Below are positions 35,430 through 43,943 of a stretch of DNA of 64,000 nucleotides, piece by piece. Within the stretch, counting starts at the first letter, position 1; every line of letters begins with the position of its first letter. The position numbers were made by a program, and so were the translations under genes. The stretch is taken from the NCBI RefSeq assembly GCF_019216885.1, contig NZ_JAAQRC020000001.1, forward strand, positions 4,374,001 to 4,438,000, in the 5' to 3' direction. This DNA is from Methylobacterium sp. SyP6R. GTDB taxonomy: Bacteria; Pseudomonadota; Alphaproteobacteria; Rhizobiales; Beijerinckiaceae. Below the pieces are notes generated by a model. It was not told the DNA's origin, made no database searches, and worked only from the letters and a program-made list of their open reading frames with translations.

Positions 35430-36424
35430 GCGCGGGACCTTTCGAGGAGGTGGGTCAGCGCCCGACTGAAGACGATCGCCAGGACCAGAACGGCCCCCTG
35501 GAAGATCCCGGTGTAGAAGGAGGAGACGCCGCCGGAGAACAGGACCTTCTGGAGCAGCATCAGGAGCGCCGCGCCCATGATGCTGCCGACAAGACCGCCG
35601 CGGCCGCCCGACAGCGAGGTGCCGCCGAGCGCGACCGCCGCGAAGGTGAGCATCAGGAAGGGCGACCCGCTGTTGGGATTGCCGGTCGCCGTTTGGGCGG
35701 TCAGCATGAAGCCGGCGATGCCGTAGACCATGCCGGCGGCCACGAAGGCGAGGAACCGCGTCCGCGCCACCCGCACGCCGGACAGGGCCGCGGCAGCCTC
35801 GTCGGTCCCGATCGTGTAGAGCGCCACACCGAGGTCGGTTCGGCGCAGCATCAGCCAGGCTCCGACGACCGCGGCCACGATCAGCCCGGAGACCGGAACG
35901 AACCCGAACAGGGTGTCGGTGAGGGTGTCGGCCACGAAGTCGCTGACGACGCCGCCCGGCGCATCGAGGATGACGAGCGACAGGCCCTGGCAGATGATCA
36001 TCGTCCCGAGCGTCGCCGCGATGGTCTGCAGGCGCAGGACCGCGACGAGGTAGCCGTTCGCGGCGCCCACGGTCCCGCCGGCGGCCATGCACAGCATCAG
36101 GCTCAGCAGCGCCCCACCAGGCCCATCCACCGGATAGCTCGCCATGACGACGTTGGTCAGCGAGATCACCCCGGCGACCGACAGATCGAAGCCCCGGGCG
36201 AGGATGACCAGGGTCTCGCCGGCTGCCGCGATCGCCAGCGGCGCGGTATTGTTGACGAGGCTGCCGAACGTATAGGCGGTGAGCGCGCTCGGTTCCCACA
36301 GAGCGTAGAGCCCGTAGAGGATCAGGTAGAGGATCGTGACGATAACGGCGCCGCTCGCGACCAGGCGCACGAGCCGATCGGGCGATGCGGCACTCGGGGG
36401 AAGGGACGCAACCTGCGTGGTCAT
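35426..36424 (-). CDS. Sugar ABC transporter permease (RbsC-like), first
   Basis: This 332-residue inner membrane permease is of the same family as the next gene, with GETLVILARGFDLSVAGVISLTN, YTIGTDEAAAALSGVRV and GGTSLSGGRGGLVGSIMGA. The two are homologous to each other over the whole length, suggesting an ancient duplication. ATG 36424 overlaps the stop of the ATPase gene (ATGA). The substrate is unknown; sugar or polyol is the family prediction. Confidence 0.9.
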   Translation of the reverse strand: MTTQVASLPPSAASPDRLVRLVASGAVIVTILYLILYGLYALWEPSALTAYTFGSLVNNTAPLAIAAAGETLVILARGFDLSVAGVISLTNVVMASYPVDGPGGALLSLMLCMAAGGTVGAANGYLVAVLRLQTIAATLGTMIICQGLSLVILDAPGGVVSDFVADTLTDTLFGFVPVSGLIVAAVVGAWLMLRRTDLGVALYTIGTDEAAAALSGVRVARTRFLAFVAAGMVYGIAGFMLTAQTATGNPNSGSPFLMLTFAAVALGGTSLSGGRGGLVGSIMGAALLMLLQKVLFSGGVSSFYTGIFQGAVLVLAIVFSRALTHLLERSRA

Positions 36425-37947
36425 CGCGCCGCTCCCCTCGCCAGGGGAGCGGACGTGTATCCGGTGAGAGCCGCGACCATCGTCCGCTCCTCCAACTCGG
36501 GTCCAGTCAATTCGGTGAAAACACGCCCGCCATAGAGCACGAGGCACCGATCGGCGAGGCGAACGATCTCGGGCAGTTCCGACGAATACATCAGCACGCT
36601 GCCGCCACGATCGGCGAAAGCCTGGATCGCCGCATAGATCGCCTCCTTGGTGCCGACATCGACGCCGCGGGTCGGGTCAAACAGGAGCAGCGTTCTGGCG
36701 CCGCTCGCCATCGTGCGCGCGAGCAGCGCCTTCTGCTGGTTGCCACCGGACAGGTCGCCGATGCGGAAGCTCACGTAGCGCGGGCTGAGCTCCACGGCGC
36801 GCGCCGATTCCAGGGCGGCGGCCCGCTCGAGGGCCGGCCAGACGAAGCCGCGACGCCCGATGCGATCGAGGATCGGCAGCACGATGTTGCTGGCGGATGA
36901 CAGATTCGCCAGGATACCCTCGGTTTTGCGTTCCTCGGGCAACAGGCCGATACCGTCGCGCAGCGCGTCGCCGGGCTTGCCAGGGCGGCTCGGTCGCCCC
37001 TCGACCAGAACCTCGCCAGCGAGCCGCTTCTCGAGGCCGGCCAGCGCGTAGAACAGGCTCCTCTGCCCCTGCCCGTCGAGGGCAGACACCCCGAGGATCT
37101 CGCCGGCGCCGATCGTGAACGAGACGTCGGCAAGCTTCGGCGTGGTGAGCCCGCGCACCTCCAGCACCGGCGCCCCGACCGTCACCCGGCTACGGCGCAC
37201 CGACTCCGAGGCCTTGGAATGGCCGACCATCAGCTCGAAGATCTCGTCGTCGTCGGCCTGCCTCAGGTCGACCGTCGCGACCGACCGGCCGTTGCGCAGG
37301 ACCGTCGCGACCGGGCACAGCGAGCGGACCTCGGCCAGCCGGTGCGAGATATAGAGGATCGCAATGCCCCGCGCGGTCGCTCTGCGGATCTGGTCGAAGA
37401 GCCAGGTCACGTCCGAGAGAGCGGCCGTCGGCTCGTCGAGAACCAGCACGCGGCCGGCGTGATGGAACGCCCGGACGATCTCCACGCGCTGCCGCTCCGC
37501 GAGCGACAGGTCACTGATGAGGGCAGAGGGGGCGACCGATCGAAGGTCGTACCGGGCGAGGATCTCCGCTGCGGCGGCGACCGTCCGCCGGGCGGAGACG
37601 AGACCGCCGCGCCCCTTCCTGAGGGTCGGCATCAGGAGGCATTCCGCGACGGTCAGGTTCGAAGGAAGGCTGAGTTCCTGGAACGCGGTCGCGACGCCGC
37701 GCGCCCTTGCGTCGAGGATCGTGCCGGGCACGTAGGTTTGCCCGTCCAACAACATTTGCCCTGTATCGGGCCGCACCACGCCACTCAGTATCTTGACCAG
37801 CGTGGACTTTCCGGCGCCGTTCTCACCGAGCAGAGCGTGGACTTGCCCGGCAGCGAGATGGATCGAAACCCTCTCGAGGGCGACAGTCGCTCCGTACGAC
37901 TTTGCGATGCCTTCGATCGACAAGCCCGAGAGGTTGATCGACTGCAA
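36421..37947 (-). CDS. Sugar ABC transporter ATP-binding protein (RbsA-like, two ATPase domains)
   Basis: This 508-residue protein has two ABC domains. The first has Walker A LLGENGAGKSTLVK, signature LSLAERQRVEIVRA and Walker B VLVLDEPTAAL. The second is the usual degenerate RbsA/MglA type with GVSALDGQGQRSLFYALAG, signature LSGGNQQKALLART and LLLFDPTRGVDVG. I place the start at TTG 37947 (after GGGAGAAGTGTC), because upstream in-frame sequence is unlike coding and overlaps the promoter. The gene heads the importer operon; the operator at 38032 lies 85 bp upstream. Confidence 0.88.
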   Translation of the reverse strand: MQSINLSGLSIEGIAKSYGATVALERVSIHLAAGQVHALLGENGAGKSTLVKILSGVVRPDTGQMLLDGQTYVPGTILDARARGVATAFQELSLPSNLTVAECLLMPTLRKGRGGLVSARRTVAAAAEILARYDLRSVAPSALISDLSLAERQRVEIVRAFHHAGRVLVLDEPTAALSDVTWLFDQIRRATARGIAILYISHRLAEVRSLCPVATVLRNGRSVATVDLRQADDDEIFELMVGHSKASESVRRSRVTVGAPVLEVRGLTTPKLADVSFTIGAGEILGVSALDGQGQRSLFYALAGLEKRLAGEVLVEGRPSRPGKPGDALRDGIGLLPEERKTEGILANLSSASNIVLPILDRIGRRGFVWPALERAAALESARAVELSPRYVSFRIGDLSGGNQQKALLARTMASGARTLLLFDPTRGVDVGTKEAIYAAIQAFADRGGSVLMYSSELPEIVRLADRCLVLYGGRVFTELTGPELEERTMVAALTGYTSAPLARGAAR

Positions 37948-38031
37948 GACACTTCTCCCACATCGCTCTTTTTCCGGATTGTTACCGGTTCGACCGTTGC
38001 AATGATAAGGACATGGTCCGGCGAGGGTGTC

Positions 38032-38049
38032 AATGCATTCGTTTGCAAT
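38032..38049. promoter_or_regulatory. LacI-type operator at the importer operon
   Basis: AATGCATTCGTTTGCAAT is an imperfect palindrome around CG, 15 of 18 identical to the perfect palindrome at 31249-31266. A further half-site TTGCAAT lies near 37998. It sits between the divergent ATPase (start 37947) and LacI (start 38292) genes. Confidence 0.68.
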
Positions 38050-38291
38050 CGGCCACGGAGGCGTGTTGGCCCCCCGCTCGGATCCGGTGGCGGTCGGGGT
38101 CTGGCACGGGATTTCGGTCTCGGGGAAGGCGGCCCCGACGCCCAACCCGCACCGGAGCCGGAACTTTCGTGGGGGATGCTTTGTGCCGGGGTTCGCGCTC
38201 CGAAATGGGATTTCGACAACGGATGGGCTAAGGAGCCCGGCATCGTCGCCCGGTGTCGTCTCGGTCTCGGCGTGGGTTGTCGGAAACGATC

Positions 38292-39389
38292 ATGGTCAAG
38301 AAAACAGACACCGGCGCGAGGGCAGACCCGCTACCCGTTCGCCGGGCGGCGACGGCCTACGACGTCGCGAAGCTCGCTGGCGTCTCGCAATCTGCCGTGT
38401 CCCGAGCGTTTACACCGGGCGCGAGCGTGGCGCCGGAAACCCGCAAGCGCATCATCACGGCTGCCAAGGAACTGAGCTATCGTCCCAACCTGATCGCGCG
38501 CTCACTCATCAAGCAGAGATCGGGGACGATCGGTGTCGTCATCAGCTATCTTCAGAATCAATTTAACCCAGAAGTACTCGAGAGCCTGTCCCGTGCCCTG
38601 AAGTCCGCGGGTTACAATATCCTATTATTTACTGTTGACCCCCATTCGGCGGACCCCGTCCTCGAAGAGGTGCTCCAGCTTCAGGTCGAGGCCCTTGTCC
38701 TCGGCTCGACCAGCCTGTCCTCGGCGGTGGCCGATGAATGCGCCATCGCGGGCATTCCGGTCGTCCTCTTCAACCGCACCAGCGCCGTCAACTCGGTGTC
38801 GAGCGTCGCGGGCGACAACGTCGCCGGATCGCGCCGGATCGCGCAGTTCCTCGCCGCCGGCGGCCATCGCCGCTTCGGTTACATTGCGGGCTTGGAGAAC
38901 TCGTCGACCAACCAGGAGCGGGAGGAGGGTTACACGACGTGGCTGCAGCAGAATCGGCTGTCGGTCTCATCGCGTGCGGTCGGCAACTACACGTTCCAAG
39001 GCGCCTGGGACGCGATGCGGGAGATTTGCAGCCAGCCCAAGCGGCCTGATGCGGTCTTCTGCGCCAACGACCACATGGCGATCGCGGCGCTTGAGGTCGC
39101 GCGCAGCGAGTTTGGCCTGGACGTTCCGGGCGACCTGTCGATCGTGGGCTTTGACGACGTCGGCGCCGCTCGATGGCCGAGCTTCTCGCTGACGAGCTTC
39201 TCCCAGCCCGTCGACGTGATGGTGGCAGAGACAGTCCGGATCCTGCTCGGACTGATCGGCGGCGAGACTGCGACGCGCGAGGCGATCACCGTTCCTGGAC
39301 ATTTGATCGTCCGACGATCGGCCCGCTTGCCGCCGCACGGCATCGAGAGAAATGGCGACGTACTCGTCTGGTGTCCGAATGATCGCTAG
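38292..39389 (+). CDS. LacI-family transcriptional regulator 2
   Basis: This 365-residue regulator has an N-terminal HTH (TAYDVAKLAGVSQSAVSRAF), the hinge LIARSLIKQRSGTIGVVI and an effector domain with NPEVLESLSRALKSAGYN, VALVLGS-like LVLGSTSL, REEGYTTWL, FCANDHMAIAALEVAR and IVGFDDVGAARWPSF. The start is ATG 38292. It is about 25 residues longer than typical LacI at the N-terminus. The stop TAG at 39387-39389 lies inside the CTAG target site of the IS630 insertion. The protein is expected to control both the importer and the HisD-like operons through matching operators. Confidence 0.9.
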   Translation: MVKKTDTGARADPLPVRRAATAYDVAKLAGVSQSAVSRAFTPGASVAPETRKRIITAAKELSYRPNLIARSLIKQRSGTIGVVISYLQNQFNPEVLESLSRALKSAGYNILLFTVDPHSADPVLEEVLQLQVEALVLGSTSLSSAVADECAIAGIPVVLFNRTSAVNSVSSVAGDNVAGSRRIAQFLAAGGHRRFGYIAGLENSSTNQEREEGYTTWLQQNRLSVSSRAVGNYTFQGAWDAMREICSQPKRPDAVFCANDHMAIAALEVARSEFGLDVPGDLSIVGFDDVGAARWPSFSLTSFSQPVDVMVAETVRILLGLIGGETATREAITVPGHLIVRRSARLPPHGIERNGDVLVWCPNDR

Positions 39390-40571
39390 TGTCCTGGCAC
39401 TGAAGTTCGGCGACGAACGTTGTAGGGGAGGATCCTGCCACGGAGGGCACCGATGCCTCGTCCCCTGCCTGCGGTCAACCTGAGCCCGGCCGAGCGCGGC
39501 GCCCTGGAGAAATGGGCGGAGCGTCGCAAGACCGCGCAAGGCCTGGCCACGCGTGCCCGCATCCTGCTGCTGGCCGACGAGGGCGCCTCCAACAAAGCCA
39601 TCGCGGCCGATCTCGCCCTCGATCCGGCGACTGTCAGCAAGTGGCGCAACCGCTTCCTGCGCGACCGCGTCGAGGGGCTCTACGATCAACCCCGCAGCGG
39701 CGCTCCCCGTCGCATCGACGATGACGCGGTCGAGGCCCTCGTGCTCGACACCCTGGAACGCAGGCCCGAGGGCGCCACGCACTGGAGTTCGCGCCTGATC
39801 GCCAAACGCCACGGCCTCTCCCACACCAGCGTCCAGCGCATCTGGCACGCCTTCGGGCTCAAGCCGCACCGCACCAAGACCTTCAAGCTCTCCACCGACC
39901 CCGACTTCGTCGGCAAGGTCCGTGATATCGTCGGGCTCTACCTCGATCCGCCGACCCGTGCCGTCGTGCTGTGTGTCGACGAGAAGAGCCAGATCCAGGC
40001 GCTCGATCGGTCGCAGCCCGTGGTACCGCTCCAGCCGGGCGACATCGAGCGGCGCACCCACGACTACAAGCGCCATGGCACGACGTCCCTGTTCGCCGCG
40101 CTCGACATCGCCACCGGGCGGGTGATCGGGCAGTGCCAGCCGCGCCATCGCGCCAGCGAGTTCCTCACCTTCCTCGACACGATCGAGGTCAACGTGCCCA
40201 CCGATCTCGACGTGCATCTGGTGATGGACAACTACGCCACCCACACCACGCCCGAGGTGCGGGAGTGGCTGGCACGCCGGCCGCGCTGGCAGGTGCATCA
40301 CACGCCCACCAGCGCCTCCTGGCTCAATCAGATCGAACGCTTCTTCGCCCTGCTGACCGAGCGTGAAATCCGGCGCGGCGTCTATCGCAGCGTCGAGGAC
40401 CTGGAGCAGGCGATCAACGCCTTCCTGAAAGCGCACAACGCCGATCCCAAGCCGTTTCGTTGGACCAAGTCCGCCGAACAGATCATCGCCTCGGTCGAGC
40501 GCTTCTGCCTCCGAACCGCGCAGCTCGCGGACACATAACCTCGTTCATTGCCGAACTTCAGTGCCAGGACA
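39390..40571 (+). mobile_element. IS630-family insertion sequence (1182 bp), apparently intact
   Basis: Terminal inverted repeats TGTCCTGGCACTGAAGTTCG start at 39390 and end at 40571. CTAG flanks both ends (39386-39389 and 40572-40575), fitting the TA-centred target preference of IS630/Tc1-like elements. One complete transposase gene lies inside. The insertion falls exactly at the stop codon of LacI regulator 2 and regenerates that stop. Confidence 0.9.
39453..40538 (+). CDS. IS630-family transposase
   Basis: This 361-residue DDE transposase has an N-terminal helix-turn-helix ([21 protein letters not shown]). The catalytic acids are visible as Asp in [15 protein letters not shown], Asp in [16 protein letters not shown] and Glu in [17 protein letters not shown]. 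Length is normal and no frameshift is seen, so the enzyme should be functional. Confidence 0.93.
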   Translation: MPRPLPAVNLSPAERGALEKWAERRKTAQGLATRARILLLADEGASNKAIAADLALDPATVSKWRNRFLRDRVEGLYDQPRSGAPRRIDDDAVEALVLDTLERRPEGATHWSSRLIAKRHGLSHTSVQRIWHAFGLKPHRTKTFKLSTDPDFVGKVRDIVGLYLDPPTRAVVLCVDEKSQIQALDRSQPVVPLQPGDIERRTHDYKRHGTTSLFAALDIATGRVIGQCQPRHRASEFLTFLDTIEVNVPTDLDVHLVMDNYATHTTPEVREWLARRPRWQVHHTPTSASWLNQIERFFALLTEREIRRGVYRSVEDLEQAINAFLKAHNADPKPFRWTKSAEQIIASVERFCLRTAQLADT

Positions 40572-40713
40572 CTAGTGCCCTGACGCATTCGGACGGTTCA
40601 CGTAGGGCGTGGGCCGTGCGAGTCTGAGGCATGGCTCAGACCAGGAGGAGTTCCTGCGCTTCCTTAACGCCGTGGAGGCGGCCGTATCGGCCGGCAAGGT
40701 GGTGCACGTGGCC
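40572..40713 (+). mobile_element. Remnant of a second, different IS630-like element
   Basis: The CTAGTGCCCTGACGCATTC at 40572 resembles the terminal repeat of another IS630 family member. Close behind, the frame reads DQEEFLRFLNAVEAAVSAGKVVH, which matches the segment before the second catalytic Asp in that family. The two pieces are too close together to be a whole element, so most has been deleted. Confidence 0.5.
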
Positions 40714-41007
40714 CAGCCTTTCACGAGTTCGTCGAACTCGACCTTCGACGGCGAAGCCTTCGGGGCGGTCGCGGAAGTGACAGGGCGGGATCGTGTTGGC
40801 GGCGCTTCGTCCACGATATCGCCAAGCGCGAATCGCTCCAGCGTCAAGCTGGCGGGCTGGAGTGCCGCCCCGGCCGCCTTGGCGAGGGTGCGGCGTCCCT
40901 CCTTGTCGACGACCAGTCCCTTCGCTCCGATGAGCTGACCGGCCTGCTCGAAGCAGAGCGCCTCCATCCCGTCCTCGCCGCGGTCGGCGTACGCGCCTGC
41001 TGGAGCC

Positions 41008-41535
41008 GGGCATTCCTTCGGGGCGAACACGACCGTGATCCCCACCGGCGCCCAGGTGATCCGCGACGGGAAGCCGTTGGGCTTCCGGGACCCGCGGTTC
41101 ACGGCGAGCATCGTGATCTCGGCGCCACCCTTCTACGGCGAGACCGACCTCGCGGCGATCCTCGCTTCGGTCGATGTCCCTACGCTTCATGTCACCACGA
41201 CGGAGGACACAATCCGCGTCCCAGGCCGCTATTCGCCCGTCCAGGACCGCATCGACGTCTACACGGCAATCCCGCCCCGCCGGAAGGCCTTGGTCGTGTT
41301 CCAGGACGGTCCGCATAACGTCTTCACCGACCGCTCCCTGCGGAACGGCGGGCCGCTGAACCCCTTGGTGAAGCGGGCCACCGCCGAGGTCGGGCTCGCC
41401 TTCCTCGACCTTGTCCACAAGTCCGATCCCGCCCCCCTCGAAGACTGGAGCGCGACCTGGAAGCCAATCTTGGCCGCCGCGCCGACGCCGTCCCAGGTCG
41501 ACACGCATCGACGGGCCCAGAAGCGGCGTACCTAA
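41008..41535 (+). pseudogene. Alpha/beta hydrolase, C-terminal fragment
   Basis: From 41008 the frame reads GHSFGANTTVIPTGAQVI, containing the Gly-x-Ser-x-Gly nucleophile elbow, then GFRDPRFTASIVISAPPFYG, VPTLHVTTTEDTIRVPG and DGPHNVFTDRSLRNGG with the expected acid and His positions. The N-terminal half of the hydrolase is missing: upstream in this frame there is a stop at 40936-40938 and the sequence switches to unrelated DNA. A GTG at 41035 could start a 166-residue product, but that would lack the nucleophile. I read it as a dead fragment. The segment 40,714-41,007 has high third-position GC on the minus strand but no protein I recognise. Confidence 0.55.
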
Positions 41536-41829
41536 GGCTCGGTGGAGACTTCCTCCTGCGCCTGTACTAGACGGCTGCAGCAGCCTGCGGCGCTCGCCGC
41601 CCTGCACGCCACCTTTTGTTTGGACGCGGCCACCGTCGCTGTGCCCGGTGGTCCGCACTACCGAAAGGCGCGAGGCGGCCCATCCTGCTTGACCTATGGT
41701 ACCTGCATCATAGTCAGCAAACCTAATGAGTCTTTCTGGGAGCGATAGTTCAGCGGTCCACCAAAAAACAAAAAGTTGCCGGCCAATAGCCCGCCATTCA
41801 TACTCTGCGGACCCCGACGGAGCGGTGCG
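41536..41829. other. No gene recognised
   Basis: About 295 bp between the hydrolase fragment and the next small gene. It becomes AT-richer after 41,700. I see no promoter, repeat or coding sequence with confidence. Confidence 0.5.
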
Positions 41830-42078
41830 ATGTCCTTCCCAATCATTGAATGCATCTACATCCCTTCCGACGAGAATGAGGCAGTTGCGTACCTATCCAC
41901 CCTCGTCAAGAGTCATCCCGAGATCGCGGCCTGCGCGGAGTGGAGGCTAGACGCTAACAATTCGGCTCGCGCCGTGCTGGAGGCGTTCGTCGAGGACGGT
42001 ACCTTGGAGCGCATCTCAGAGGAATATGCGCGCTGCCTGGAGGAAGAGGCGCAGCGGTACGAGGCCGAGATTAGCTAG
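41830..42078 (+). CDS. Small hypothetical acidic protein
   Basis: This 82-residue protein starts at ATG 41830 (MSFPIIECIYIPSDENEAV) and ends RYEAEIS. It is acidic, has no signal peptide and consists of probable strand-helix elements followed by a long glutamate-rich helix (ISEEYARCLEEEAQ). I recognise no family. It lies 75 bp before the frameshifted gene at 42153 and shares its moderate GC, unlike the GC-rich catabolic genes upstream. It could be one partner of a small accessory system. Confidence 0.5.
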   Translation: MSFPIIECIYIPSDENEAVAYLSTLVKSHPEIAACAEWRLDANNSARAVLEAFVEDGTLERISEEYARCLEEEAQRYEAEIS

Positions 42079-42152
42079 AGAATCACCGAGAGAGTTCGAG
42101 AAAACGGATAAGCTCGACGCGGCATCAATGAGCATCAAGTGGGGGAACTGCT

Positions 42153-42916
42153 TTGTCTCAATCGCATCTCAACGCCCGCTACTTCGAATTTCAGGCGGCC
42201 CTAGAGGACGCCGCTCCAGAGCTCTTGGAAGCGTTTTCACCCCCATGTTGATCAAAATCCCGACCGGATGGGAGGCAGCTGAACATAAGATTCTGTGGAT
42301 CGGACAGGAGACGGCGGGCTGGAGCTGGGAGCGTGAACAACTGCGTGCGGACGGCCTGGGCTGGGAATACCCCGACATCGCGTCGCTTGGCGACTTCGCG
42401 CAGTACGAGGAGGCAGTCGAGGCGCTGATCTACGGCTATGGCGAGTTCAACTTCGCCGCCAATCACCCCGTCAGCCGGGGCCCGTTCTGGCGATATTTCC
42501 GCTGGGCGCTCGAAACGGTGGAAGCGCATGGTCCGACTAGCATGGTCTGGACGAACGTCGTGCGGTGTTCGTCTAACTCGGAGCAGGGATACACGCTTGG
42601 GGCGGTTCCCAAGGCAATCGGGTCTGCCTTTCTGGTCCGGCAACGCGGGTTGCTGGCTGCCGAGATCGAGGTTCTGCGGCCCACCCTGACGATCTTCGTG
42701 AGCGGTCCACACTACGACGTTTACGTGAGCAATGAACTTCCAGGTTGCGAAAGAGTCGCCCTGGCGCCGTTTCCGATCCAACAAGCCGCTCGATTCACGC
42801 ATCCAACCTTGCCAAGCGCAAGCTTTCGCACATACCACCCCGGATATCTCAATAGGAGCGAGCTGGGGTTTCGACCGATTCAGGCGATGATCGACCTCTA
42901 CTTGGCGGAGCGATGA
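42153..42916 (+). pseudogene. Frameshifted gene, weak uracil-DNA-glycosylase-like pattern
   Basis: A first frame starts at TTG 42153 after GGGGGA and reads SQSHLNARYFEFQAALEDAA to LLEAFSPPC, then stops at 42249-42251. A second frame starts at ATG 42245 and runs 223 residues. Adding one C to the C5 run at 42240-42244 fuses them smoothly (...AFSPPMLIKIPTGW). The body shows HKILWIGQETAGW, MVWTNVVRCSSN, LRPTLTIFVSGPHYD and SFRTYHPGYLNR. This order of a GQE-type motif, an N-x-x-R strand and a late HPG-Y-L resembles UDG-superfamily folds, but the match is loose. The ATG frame alone may still be translated. No homologue is named with confidence. Confidence 0.4.
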
Positions 42917-43010
42917 ATGGCATATGACCGTCTCAATTCGACGTGCGGCGTGCCTTGCCATACTATGATTAAGTTTGATCCACCATCACGGATTATGGTC
43001 GTCCGCGGAC

Positions 43011-43943
43011 ATGCGCGTCGACAGTAAGTGCGCACACCTGGTCAGGAGCGCAGGCAGGTCTATATCTCCCGAAGCACTTAACTTAGTTTCGCTTCTAGTA
43101 ATATCGAGGATGCGCATGGCTCAGCTGGAGAATTCCAAATATCGTATCTATAATGTATCAGACGCTGCAAATTATATATTAGATGGGCAAAACTCGCTGC
43201 ATCTGCGGGCTATTCGCCTTTACGAAATGCAAATCGCTGTCCTTTTTGGGCATAAATTAAATGAGAGACAAAGAGATAAGAGGGAGCTTCCTGATCTGCA
43301 TCTAGCAGTAAGCAGCGATATCCTGAACTCAGCATATGCTTGTGCGTCGATCAAGTTGCTACGACGTATCGAAAATAATTACAAAATCGAAGAAAACCCA
43401 GCTACAAACTATCTCGATGACCCTAACGCCAGAGATATTTTAAAAAATATACTTAGAAATGCAAACAGTATTCGGAAATTTGCCGCTGATTACAGCCCAA
43501 GAACGATTGATCTCAAAATACAGATTCGCCGTCGTCATCAGCGAAGATGCGCCCCGTTGTATGACTTTTCTCTTCGCTACGACGTTGAGGATACCAAGCA
43601 GAAAGGAGGATGGAAAACAGCCTTATCTCTCTTCAACGAAAAGCAAGGTACCGACGCACATGCCACAATCAGAAAATACTATCCGTATTTAGGTGGTGAA
43701 ACAGTGGGCAAGCAATGCCGGAAAGAGTGGGATTTTCTCGCGGGTTTTGCTTGGGATAGTCATTTTGGAAGCCAGCTGTTTCAGCCTAAGAGAACTGGTT
43801 GGCCGCTTTTTGCTAAAAATTTATTAGGTAAGGCTGAGGATTTGTCAGGGTTGCGACGAGCGGTTGGCGAGTACCTATTTGTGAAGGCGCGACTGGAGGA
43901 GAGAGGCTACGAGCTCCTAAGTGTCTGTCCGGGATCATGCTGA
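43011..43943 (+). CDS. AT-rich orphan gene, 3' end replaced by IS5
   Basis: The frame has about 300 native codons, then the last 7 codons come from the IS (SVCPGSC). Base composition is clearly AT-rich compared with every neighbour, with codons such as AAA, ATA, TTA and AAT common. The protein is basic and helical (ALNLVSLLVISRMRMAQLEN, DILKNILRNANSIRKFA, IQIRRRHQRRCAPLYDF, then GWPLFAKNLLGKAEDLSG) and I recognise no family. The start could be ATG 43011 or 43110. IS5 copy 2 begins at 43921 and removes an unknown amount of the C-terminus. It is most likely a foreign acquisition, possibly of the host-defence type, which is inference. Confidence 0.5.
   Translation: MRVDSKCAHLVRSAGRSISPEALNLVSLLVISRMRMAQLENSKYRIYNVSDAANYILDGQNSLHLRAIRLYEMQIAVLFGHKLNERQRDKRELPDLHLAVSSDILNSAYACASIKLLRRIENNYKIEENPATNYLDDPNARDILKNILRNANSIRKFAADYSPRTIDLKIQIRRRHQRRCAPLYDFSLRYDVEDTKQKGGWKTALSLFNEKQGTDAHATIRKYYPYLGGETVGKQCRKEWDFLAGFAWDSHFGSQLFQPKRTGWPLFAKNLLGKAEDLSGLRRAVGEYLFVKARLEERGYELLSVCPGSC

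Noticed and set aside
40572..41111. Minus-strand 179-codon frame overlapping the IS630 remnant and hydrolase fragment
   Set aside because: It crosses three unrelated pieces of DNA; the middle has coding-like third-position GC but I recognise no protein.
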